Shown one piece after another: positions 37,330-46,398 of a DNA stretch of 64,000 bases (the stretch's first letter is position 1; every line of letters starts with the position of its first letter). The notes beneath the pieces are model-generated. The model saw only the letters and a program-made list of their open reading frames with translations. It made no database searches and was not told the origin of the DNA. The stretch is from Rhynchospora pubera (Eukaryota; Streptophyta; Magnoliopsida; Poales; Cyperaceae), in NCBI GenBank assembly GCA_028095005.1, contig CM051459.1:44150257-44214256 (forward strand), in the 5' to 3' direction. A program made the translations under genes and the position numbers.

Positions 37330-37443
37330 CATTTTATATTTAAAATATAGCTCATTTAAACCATAGAGTCATTTATGCGGTTATGCCCCGTAAGTTTTTT
37401 TTTCCATAATAGCAAGCCAATCTTTCACATCCATCATCAGAAG
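37330..37443 (+). promoter_or_regulatory. Proximal promoter and leader of F-box copy 1
   Basis: Matches the sequence before copies 2 and 3 and before the hAT at 52864: CATTTATG(CGG), TAAGTTTCTTC-like, CTAATAGCA(A/G)(C/T)CAATCTTTCA and CATCTCCATC-like words just before the start codon. The solo LTR separates it from the more distal promoter. Confidence 0.6.
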
Positions 37444-37536
37444 ATGGCTGTTATAGGAAGAGAAAGCGAGGTAATGGCCGATCGGACAAAGGAAAGCTCT
37501 AATATGCTACAATTGATCCCAAAGAAGCTTCATGGG

Positions 37537-39631
37537 TAAGCCTGTCAAACATGGCCCAATAGCACGGAATGGGTCCAAACCGGTTTGATGAAGGCTTAAA
37601 ACCTAGGAATCAAATAAATTTGTAACCTATAGCTAACCTCACTAATCGTTCAGAATATAGCTTTAGGGTCGAACCCAAGGGACGGATCTATGAATACCGG
37701 ACTTGTCTTTTCTTAAAATCTAGATGAAAATATTTTATGGGATTTTGAGTAATTAAATAGTGCTCAAATTGTAAATGTTTTTGGTTATTTTTGGACTTGG
37801 AATAAGATGTTTAAACAAATTAAAGTAAAATATTAAAGTAAAGTCTTTTTGAGGTCTTAACAGAATTTAAGGCGCCTTAGAAATTGGATTTCATCTATGT
37901 TTGGCTATTAAATTAGAAACTCAAAATACTTTCGCATTTTAATTTCTCAATTTAACTACAGTTAACTCTCTGGTCAATTCGAACAAAGATCTGTTCGATT
38001 CGAACAGTGGTCTGTTCAGTTCGACCAGATGTTTGCTCGGTTCGACCAGAGAGCAAAAGTGTGTTGGGTTTGTCTACTATGTTACTAATGTTTTGAGTTA
38101 GGTTTAATTGGACGAACCTAGCTAACCTAAACCTCAGCCTTCGCTTGTAGGAACAGATTCTGGTTTGTTCACAATCTAACCTATTTAACTTAATTGGTTC
38201 GCAACTTTTGGTATAGAACTCAACTCGTTAAACCAGTTTATTAGAGTTCTTAGGAATATTTAGAAGTCTTTTGTACTAATCTAAAAGTCGCACTTTTGAT
38301 GCAAACTAATCTCCCCTTTTGGTTCTAAGATTTACTCCAAATACTTAAATCAATCTAGACTTGCTATTCCTAACTTAGACTTACTAGATGCAGCTGTTCA
38401 ACTAGAAGGTAATTAGAGAACTCAACAAGTAATTAACTCAAGCAACTAATTAATTCATAATAAACTAGATCTCAAAACATAGCAATTCATAGCATATCAA
38501 ACTAACTTCATCCAAACATAGAGTTACTCTCCTAATCCTAAGGCTATAAAAAGGACTAGCCTATCATAGTATCAAAGCAAACAACAAGAGATAAACAACA
38601 ATAAAGATACAAGCCCATCGAATCACAAGATAAAAACATAAAGAAATAAAACCAAATACTCCTTATGCTTTTGATCACGATCTTCAAGGCGATGGAGTGA
38701 TGCTAGATGGAGATATCACGTGAAACACTGCTGCCGTCGTCACAAGGATGATGATTCCCAAGGAGAAGAGAGAAATTGACCCTTAGAAAAGTGAAAAATG
38801 GTATTGAGAAGCGAATCCCCTTTTCTTCAGGCCTCAAGGGTATATATAGATATCCCAGGTCGCAAGGATGGAAGGCTAGGGCACCAGGGCGCAAGAAATT
38901 GCCATAACAATCAATTTCCATACAAGAAATACTACCATAAGTGATATGGCGGCAACCTGGTCGGATCGAACAGGTGGGCAGTCGAACCGAACAGGAGAGA
39001 GAGAAAGCGGCCACGCAAGCATGCTACTGTGAGGTCCAGTCGGATCGAACAGCCAGGCAGTCGGATCGACTGAACGAAGGAGATGTCGCCTGATAGCCAT
39101 GAGTCTGGGTCGGTTCGAACAGGAATCTGTTTGGGTCGACCAGAAGAGAGAATAAAGCCTCCAATGCTAGGAATGAGTCATCTAGCGTGCGTAATACGTC
39201 GGGAATCCATCTATACGCTCCAAAGTCATCAGAAATCATTAAAAACCTGTACATAGAAGAGAAGAAATGACGGCATAACCAAATCCTGAAAAAACATAGC
39301 AATTTATCAAATAATTTATTGGTTTGAGTCTATTTTGAGTGCTAAGTACGGTCCAAATAACAATAAATATTGACTACGTCACGGTTCACCAACCCATTTC
39401 GTTAACCGTTTCGTTTACGAAATGATACAAAATTTCATTTCGTTGACCGTTCCACTTCATAAATTACATATAAAACGGTTTGAAATGAGACTAAAATAGT
39501 CGAAACGGTAGAATTTGGTATTTCATTTGCCATTTCGTTACTTAAACGAAATAAAAATTTGTGCCGTTAACCGTTCCGTTTCATTTATATGGAACGACAT
39601 AACGTTGAAACAATAGCTGTTGACAGCCCTA
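37537..39631. mobile_element. hAT MITE (TAGGGCTGTCAA family) carrying a solo LTR
   Basis: Left end TAAGCCTGTCAAAC, right end TGTTGACAGCCCTA. Perfect 8-bp TSD TTCATGGG (37529-37536 and 39632-39639) in the F-box frame. Without the LTR and its 5-bp duplication it is about 294 bp, like the 276-bp copy at 31497. The right part carries CGTTTCGTTTACGAAA-type subterminal words. Confidence 0.88.
37586..39381 (-). mobile_element. Solo LTR, Athila-like (1,796 bp, TSD CGGTT)
   Basis: Starts TGATGAAGG and ends CTACGTCA, flanked by CGGTT (37581-37585 and 39382-39386). Read on the minus strand it parallels the LTR at 56543: TTTGGACCGTACTTAGCACTC occurs near its start and ...CCTTCATCA at its end. A TATA box (TATATATA on the minus strand) lies near 38828-38838. 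The words GTTCGATTCGAAC, CGGTTCGACC and CGGATCGAACAG recur at 37975-38060 and 38955-39145. Confidence 0.9.
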
Positions 39632-39920
39632 TTCATGGGTTCACTGATTTCATTCTCTTTCGTGATGTGTGCAAGAACTGTAGTCCATCCAACCCCATTT
39701 CAGATCACCCATTCCTGCTTCCATATGCTTTTGCTGTTTTCTTTCCTATATTTGAGAAATTCTATCACAAGAATCAATTTTGAATCGAGGTTTAATTACA
39801 ACAATTATGAGTCTTGTAAATATGCGGTAGAGATTAAAGTCCGATTCAAATATTGATCCTCATAGAAAAATTTCATGTCCCCTATTATAATATATAAAAA
39901 GGATATTCTATTGAAATGTT

Positions 39921-40010
39921 GTTTGTGCTACTTGGAGATGTTCATGAATGAACATATCATTTTTTGTATTCATGAACATATCATTGTTTGTGCTACTTGG
40001 AGATGTTCAT
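39921..40010. repeat. Partial tandem duplication, 65-bp period
   Basis: GTTTGTGCTACTTGGAGATG followed by TTCATGAA occurs at 39921 and again at 39986, in the 3' flank of F-box copy 1. Confidence 0.8.
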
Positions 40011-40459
40011 GAACGAGCAAACATAGTAATCTAAGAAGTTTTATATCCAAAAACAAAATTCACACTACAAGAGCAAACATAGTAGATTCTACAGTACCCA
40101 AATGTTTATGATTGATAATATATGCACGCAAACTCTTCAAGCTCTAATTTGGTCTTATAGCTTTAATTTGAGACCCTTAAATCATATTAGATAAATTGAA
40201 ATGCAAAAACCCCTTTCAGCCCCTAGCACTTTTCAAATTTGAGGGCCTACTTGAATAGTTTACAGGTTACAGCTCTTTTGTAGATTTAAAAACTTGTCCA
40301 TGTTAAAGCTAGAAACCCCTTTCAGTTCAACAGATTTATAGTCAACTGCCTCATCAGTGACTACTGACTACTGTCAACTATTTCTATGGCACTATGCATG
40401 AAAAGTTTTATTCGATGTTTGAAAAATAAAAAAAATAAAACTGTCCTACGTTCTATATT

Positions 40460-40655
40460 AATCCTTTTTCTTATGTTATCAATTTATCATCCTAATTATG
40501 CAAATAATGTCGCTATTTTTACGGAGATATGTTAATTAGACTTATATTGGCATTTTCTTTTTATAGTTTGTGTAAAACAAATATAGTACTCATTAATGTT
40601 CATAATTAAGTTTCTTCATTTCTAATAGCAGCCAATCTTTCATCTCCATCTAATC
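40460..40655 (+). promoter_or_regulatory. Upstream region of F-box copy 2
   Basis: Shares words with the upstream of copies 1 and 3 and 52746-52863: TTAATTAGACTTATA, CATTTTCTTTTTATAG, TAAGTTTCTTCATT, CTAATAGCAGCCAATCTTTC and ATCTCCATC. A TATA-like TTTTATAG lies about 100 bp before the start codon. Confidence 0.55.
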
Positions 40656-41558
40656 ATGGTTGTTCTTGTTCTAGGAGTAGAAAAAGAAGACATGGCCTGT
40701 TGGTCAGAGCTTCCCTCTGATATGGTACAATTGATCTCAAAGAAGCTTCATGAGTTCACTGATTTCATTCGCTTTCGTGCTGTGTGCAAGAACTGGTGGT
40801 CATCCACCCCCATTTCTGACCACCCACCCCTTCTTCCGTGGCTTCTCTTTGTTTCCTCTCCTGGTGCAGAAAGCGAAGAAAATAACCATCTCCACTTCTG
40901 TTCTCTCTCCTCACAACAATTCTACAGCATGCCAGATACTGGAAACACCATCTTCTGTAAATCTTCCCTTCGGTATCTATTCCTGCGGAAAGGTCGCACT
41001 CTGCTGTCATTCTTCAACCCCATCAAAAACCATGGGGTGCGGTTACCGCCTATAACACTAGGCTGGTTCGATGAAGTCCACATAGATGGCGATGGCGATT
41101 CTGTGTTGATTTGTAGGAACAGACAGGAACCTAATTTACAAATCTATCGTTGGCAACTTGGGGATGAGAAATGGAGTTCAAGATATGTGCAATGCACTCT
41201 GCAGATGCTAGCATACTACAAGGGTCTATGTTTCAATGTCAACAAATCTGATTGGACCACAAAAGTTTTTTATGCCAGTACTGGTGAACATGTACTTGAG
41301 ATGCCACCTCCTATGAGTACAAACAATTTTCCGGGGTTCAACTATCTAGTCAAGTCTTCAGAGGAGCTACTTGGAGTTTGTAGACTGTCATCTGCTTCTG
41401 TCAAGAAATCTTGCTTTGATGTCTATAGGTTGCATTGTGAAAATGGTAATTTTAACTGGGTGAAGGTGAGCAACATTGGCAATTGTATTATACTCCTCGA
41501 CAACTTACCTGGAACAGGCTTGTTGCCTTGTTGGTTGGCAGTAAGGACCTTGGATTAA
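40656..41558 (+). CDS. F-box/DUF295 protein copy 2, truncated by in-frame stop
   Basis: Encodes 300 residues. The F-box is at about 15-55 (WSELPSDMVQLISKKL...FTDFIRFRAVCKNWW) and a DUF295/KIB1-4-type beta-propeller region follows (FLRKGRTLLSFFNP, NRQEPNLQIYRWQLGDEKW, STGEHVLEMPPPM). Such proteins act in SCF E3 ubiquitin ligases, the F-box binding SKP1 and the propeller presumably recruiting targets. The start at 40656 is chosen because copy 3 has a matching upstream Met; an inner Met (MACWSELP) at residue 13 is possible. The TAA at 41556-41558 is premature. The same frame stays open to a TAG at 41718-41720 and encodes a segment (KGSCIYFHGFQYVSGRRFTV onward) matching the end of copy 3, so the ancestor had about 354 codons. 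It may be expressed as a truncated protein or be a recent pseudogene. Confidence 0.85.
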   Translation: MVVLVLGVEKEDMACWSELPSDMVQLISKKLHEFTDFIRFRAVCKNWWSSTPISDHPPLLPWLLFVSSPGAESEENNHLHFCSLSSQQFYSMPDTGNTIFCKSSLRYLFLRKGRTLLSFFNPIKNHGVRLPPITLGWFDEVHIDGDGDSVLICRNRQEPNLQIYRWQLGDEKWSSRYVQCTLQMLAYYKGLCFNVNKSDWTTKVFYASTGEHVLEMPPPMSTNNFPGFNYLVKSSEELLGVCRLSSASVKKSCFDVYRLHCENGNFNWVKVSNIGNCIILLDNLPGTGLLPCWLAVRTLD

Positions 41559-41720
41559 AAAGGAAGTTGCATCTACTTTCATGGCTTTCAGTATGTCAGT
41601 GGTAGACGATTTACTGTGTTCTACAGGTATGATATGGAAGATAACAGAGTTGAAGAACTTGCTAGTTTACCTGAGCCAAAGGGTTCAACCTGGTGCTGGT
41701 TTGTTCCTGGTCTCTTGTAG
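41559..41720 (+). pseudogene. Conserved C-terminal tail of F-box copy 2, beyond the stop
   Basis: In the same frame as the upstream ORF, 53 codons run from KGSCIYFHG to ...WCWFVPGLL and a TAG. It aligns with the C-terminus of copy 3 (GNCIYFQGNQYVNGERFTVF ... WYWFVPSLR). The dozen or so residues just before the stop align poorly between copies, so a pair of compensating indels, one in the A5 run at 41557-41561, may have created the stop. Confidence 0.75.
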
Positions 41721-43045
41721 GTAGTGAATTAGTGTTGTTCTATACTGTGAATTAGTGAATTAGTTATTTTTTCCAATTTAGGATTGTAATAGTCTTATAA
41801 TTTTGTTTACGAAGGAATTCACTCTATATGATTTCCTTAAACTTCAATCTTCTATTGCATATTTAATTTGTTTATGTTTGTTACTCTGTTGAATATAAAA
41901 CTATTAGTCGCAATATTGTTAGCTTCCTTCTGTAACTTGAAAGATTGTGTCACTTGAAAGATTGTGTCACCTTGTTAGTGTCAATTTAGGGGTATGATTA
42001 ACCAGTATTGAGACGCATTAATCCTATTAGATAAATCAAAATGCCCGTTAGCTAGGCAGCCATCGTCTAGTTTATCCCAAAAATAAAAAAAAATAATAAT
42101 AATAATAGAATCAGGGTAACACAATTCTAAGATTCATCCTCCTTTGTCAGTTCAGACTAATTAATATTGGGAAAATAAGCCATGTACCAAAAAAGTCTTC
42201 TCTAACTAGAAATTTACCGCTCAATTCTTTAATTTTGGGTATTTACTCCTATAATCGTATTAATGTTAGATATTTAACATTTTCATCAATTTTTCTGATA
42301 TTTTAATTTTTTAATTCAATTTCTATATAATCTGACTAAAGTGCCCTCACTGATTCTCCTCCGTACATCTAAAAAAATTAGTACTACGGTAGGAAATCAA
42401 AACCTCCTTGCAGTTGTTAGGACTTAGGATAGCATAGCAGCGATTCAAACATTACCAGCGTATGCATCTTGCTATCAGCTGTAAATTTCATGCATACCAG
42501 CATATTCCTTTCTTCACGACTGGCTATAATATTTTGTATACGAAGTGCCATTATGTGTTAAAGCAGGTTTATAATTTCCAAAGTTACATCTTTTTTTTTT
42601 TTATGAGAAGGCCTTGCAGTTCATCAACCAACACATTAAATTTTGTCTCAGACTTACCGTGTATTTTGCCTTTTGTTTTGATTGTTCAATGAGAACCAAA
42701 TTACCTGAGTTTTTTCTATTATTATTTTAACTTGACGTGTCATTTAAATAAGCAATGAAAATAATTATATAAGTACAAAATAATCATGTACGGATATCAA
42801 CCATCAATGATAAATTCCAGTTACCAACAAGAACTAATCAAAATTGCAGTTAAAGTTTGAAATTCAAAACAACATTAACAATGCTAATTGACAAACCTCC
42901 CTGCTTATGGCTAAGATGACTCTTGCATCATTAGAACCAACCTATAACTACAAGTACTCCAGACGCATGTATATGCATGGTACCAGTAGTGCTGGATAAG
43001 TAATTGAAGGTTTTGGCGCGACACTGGTGTGAAGTTTGTATCAAA
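41721..43045. other. Intergenic between F-box copies 2 and 3, no gene seen
   Basis: 3' flank of copy 2 (GAATTAGTGAATTAGT duplication at 41726-41765), then AT-rich DNA. The ORFs at 42462-42692 and 42911-43141 have no domains. Confidence 0.5.
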
Positions 43046-43260
43046 CCTTGGGATGAAAACGGATCGGATACGGAGCGGATGTTGGTCTTCCCATATCCGC
43101 ATCCATATTTTTTTCGGATACGGATACGAATTTGAGTGCATTCGGATACGGATACTGTTCGGATATTAAATGGATACGAATACGGTTCAGATATTTTTGG
43201 ATATGGAGTCGAATACGAATATATTTTGTCGGATGCGGATAATATTTAATATTTTTATTT
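43046..43260. repeat. GGATACGGA-type subterminal repeat cluster, probable hAT end
   Basis: From TGGGATGAAAACGGATCGG onwards the words CGGATACGGA, GGATACGAAT and CGGATATT recur at least ten times. This resembles the subterminal region of hAT elements beginning (T/C)AGGGATGAAAACGGATCGGA. No matching right end was found, so it is a truncated element. Confidence 0.55.
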
Positions 43261-44221
43261 ATTTACAATAGCAGTTTATGTAAATATAATGTTATTCAAT
43301 ATACTAGGTGTCTAAATTAGTACTTCGTCAAGATAAGTAGTAGTACATGTGAATGAATAACTATTATTTTTCATAATTTGAGCTAAATGAGCATTGCTTT
43401 GAAATATGAAAGTTAATTTTAATAGCATTGTCTTCGATTACAATGTATAACTTTAGAAGTGAACTTTTTTAAAATCAAAGTAAGCAAATTTGATGGGTTC
43501 CAACTTTCAACACATAAATAAAAGGCTAAAAGTGAAAGAGAGAATGCCATCTAAAATTGATAAAATGTAAAGAGGGATTAATTTTTTAGAATCCAAACAT
43601 GATTTTTCTCTATCGAACAATCGTAAAATTGTAACAAATTTCAAAATGAGGGTCATACCGGCCGATTAAGTAGACATTTGATTATGAATAATTGAAAAAC
43701 CAGTACCTCTGGCACCTATCAGCATTATTTCCTAGTTCACGTAGTATCATCTTTCGCCTTATTTGGTCAATAACTTAAGCTAGATGATATCACGACGCAA
43801 GCCAGCAAACTTCCAACCAAGATCATTTCGAGAAGATCGTTACTTTGTCACCCTCGTGATTGTAATAAGGTATTAATTTTATATCATTGTTGTAATTGAT
43901 TCACTTGAGGAGAACAGGCGAAGGCATTGTAGTCAGAACTTCAGAAATATATGCTAGATGGTCGTTATTTTAGAAAGGCCAAGATATCTTTGAAGGCTAG
44001 GTTAAGAGCAACAGAACTAAATTATGCTGCATGACATCAGATCTGATCATAGTTAATCATCATTAAGTTAGATTAATTACAGAATCTCACTTTATAGAAA
44101 TGGAATATTTATATTGATTGAATCAAATCTATTTTATCACGAATCAATTGGAAATGATATTCCTTAGGTTATTTTATTTATTATTTTTGTTGACAATTAA
44201 TTGCGCCTGGCAAACCAAAAA

Positions 44222-44600
44222 AAGGTTCCGGTGTCGCACTTTTTTGATGCCACAAATGCCACATTTTTCTTTTTTATTTTAAATATAAAAAATTTAAAAT
44301 ATAATCGTCCAATCCAAACCGTTGATCTTGTTCATTTTAACGACGGGTGCGTTTTCATAAAATTTTGTAATTTTTGAAGTTTATTTGATGCTTGATCAAA
44401 AGGTGAAAAATGAACGGATTAAAATAACTAAAATAGATTCATTCTAATATGTCCATTTTTCAACCTCTTGATCAAGTATCAAATAAATTTTAAAATTATA
44501 AAATTTTAGGACAACGTGTCCGTTGTTAAAATAAACAAGATCAACGATTTAAATTTTTTTACATTTAAAATAAAAAAGGAAAGTGCGGCACCGAAATCTT
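44222..44600. mobile_element. Fold-back MULE-type MITE, diverged relative of 18071-18505
   Basis: Arms AAGGTTCCGGTGTCGCAC and GTGCGGCACCGAAATCTT, inner arms ATCCAAACCGTTGATCTTGT and the mirrored ACAAGATCAACGATTTAAAT, and the centre words TTGATCAAGTATCAAATAAA shared with 18071-18505. About 379 bp, TSD not resolved. Confidence 0.75.
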
Positions 44601-44999
44601 GCTCAAATAAAATTCTTACATCAAATAATAGAAAGTACAAGAAAAATTTTCATCAAGCTTAATTAATTTTTCTTAATTTAATTTAGTTAATTTTTAAATG
44701 GAGTCTCATTGTAATGTGCCGCTGCACTTGAATTCAGTAAATTTAATATTGTGTTTCGTTTTAGCTCAAAGTTCCTTTTTCTCTCTTCCCTGTTTATAAA
44801 ATCTCTCTATTTCCTTCAATTCAATTAATTATATCATTTGTTAATTCGGCAAGACACATGTTTATTGTTAGTTATCGTACACTAGTCCAGGACAAGCATT
44901 TATTGCATTGTTTTTTATTTGCCACCAAGTAGTCTCCGATTAAATAAAAGGCATGAAAACAGGAGGGTTAATAATATCATCCCCATGCATAAAAGGCGT

Positions 45000-45190
45000 A
45001 ATAAAAATTAGTATGTTCTAATGATTTCATCGTCCTGATGCAAAGAATATCCTATTTTTATACTGAATAATTAGACTTATACATTAGCCATTTTCCTTTT
45101 ATAGATCTAAAAAAACATATATCGTAAATCATAACTCATAAGTTTCTTCAACCCTAATAGCAGTCAATCTTTCATCTCCATCATCAGATC
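45000..45190 (+). promoter_or_regulatory. Upstream region of F-box copy 3
   Basis: Shared words with the other copies: AATTAGACTTATACATTAGC, CATTTTCCTTTTATAG, ATAAGTTTCTTCAACCCTA, ATAGCAGTCAATCTTTCATC, TCCATCATCAGATC. Inferred to hold the copy 3 promoter and leader. Confidence 0.55.
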
Positions 45191-45582
45191 ATGGAGGTTC
45201 TAGGAGCAGAAAAGAAGGCCATGGCAAATTGGTCAGAGCTTCCCTCTGAGATGCTACAATTGATCTCAAAAAAGCTCCCGGATCTCTCTGATTTCATTCG
45301 CTTTCGTACTGTCTGCCAGAACTGGCGGTCATTCGTCGCCATTTCCGACCTACCACCCATGCTTCCTTGGGTCATCATTATTCCCTTCTGATGTAATCAA
45401 TTGAAAGAACATAATCTCTTCTACTCTCTGTCCTCCCATAAATTCTTCACCACCCCTGATGTTCCCAATGACATCTTCCCTAGATCTTCTCTTGGGTATT
45501 TACTCTTGAACAGCAAGCCAAGAACACTCTACCCTCACTTTTTAACCCCGTTACCAACCATGTGGAGCACCTTCCACCTTTA

Positions 45583-45739
45583 GGGTGCGTTTGGATAGGT
45601 GTGGGAAGAAGGGAAGAAGGGAAGAAGTGGGAAGAAGTATTGGAAAGTGTGTAATTTTGTGAAGAGTTTGAATTATTTATAATTTTTTTTCTTCTTCTTC
45701 CTTCTTGTTCTTCTTTCTTCCAACGATCCAAACGCACCC
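45583..45739. mobile_element. Tourist-like MITE inside F-box copy 3
   Basis: 157 bp, perfect TIRs GGGTGCGTTTGGAT and ATCCAAACGCACCC, TSD TTA (45580-45582 and 45740-45742) in the DUF295 coding sequence. Confidence 0.93.
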
Positions 45740-46134
45740 TTAAAGATAGACTGTTTCGATCAAATCCACAGTGATGGAGATTCCCTAGTTATCTGTAGGG
45801 CCTCGGGGAAACGTTATTTACTTATTTCGATATCTTTCATTGGCAACTTGGTGCTGCAAAATGGAGCAGAATATATGTGAATAACTCTGACCATATGGTA
45901 GCATATTACAGGGTTTTTTTGTTCAGTGTCCACAAATCTAAATGGACCACAAAAGTTTTTGTTGCCAGTACCGGTGAGTATGTACTTGAGATACCACCTC
46001 CTGTGTGGACAAGTGATTAAATTACGGGTTTCAACTATCTGATCAAGTCTTCCGAGGGCATATTTGGAGTTTATAGAGTCCGGTCTGCTTCGGATAATAA
46101 GAAAGATCGCTTTCATGTCTACAGGTTGAATAGT

Positions 46135-46359
46135 ATTGAGATTGCATCTACTGAGATTTGATATTTACATGAATAAGAAAGAGAATATTTGTTGATACGT
46201 TTCAAATACTATTATTGTACTTTCCTTGTTTACTGTTCCTTTTAGATTTCTTAGCTTATTTATTTAGATTGTAGTTTGTAATATAAAAGAGCTTGTACAG
46301 AATCAATTTACGAATAATAAAGTTTTATTCAAACATTTTTCTTGCTGCTCACGATTTAT
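46135..46359 (+). repeat. 5' LTR of the Copia element
   Basis: 225 bp. It contains AATATAAAAGAGCTTG (TATA-like TATAAAAG, about 46282-46295) and an AATAATAAAG polyadenylation-like signal near the end, as expected for a short Copia LTR. Paired with 50217-50441. Confidence 0.88.
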
Positions 46360-46398
46360 TATGGTACCAGAGCCAAGGGTTTAACTTCCCACCAGAAC

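Larger units (their letters stand above)
37444..39783 (+). pseudogene. F-box/DUF295 gene copy 1, split by hAT MITE plus solo LTR
   Basis: The first exon part, 37444-37536, encodes MAVIGRESEVM...MLQLIPKKLHG. After the inserted element the frame resumes at about 39640 with FTDFILFRDVCKNCSPSNPI and soon stops at about 39783. This corresponds to the F-box of copy 2 (LQLI.KKLH.FTDFI.FR.VCKN). The break is marked by an 8-bp duplication TTCATGGG. Downstream of PILEKF-like residues the sequence departs from copy 2 and runs into the 3' flank, so most of the DUF295 part is deleted. In life this family serves as the substrate-binding subunit of SCF ubiquitin ligases; this copy cannot. Confidence 0.85.

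Noticed and set aside
41541..41591. A 50-nt intron (GTAAGG...TTTCAG) that would remove the stop in F-box copy 2
   Set aside because: Shorter than plant introns normally are, and it would delete conserved residues (IYFHGFQ) present in copy 3.
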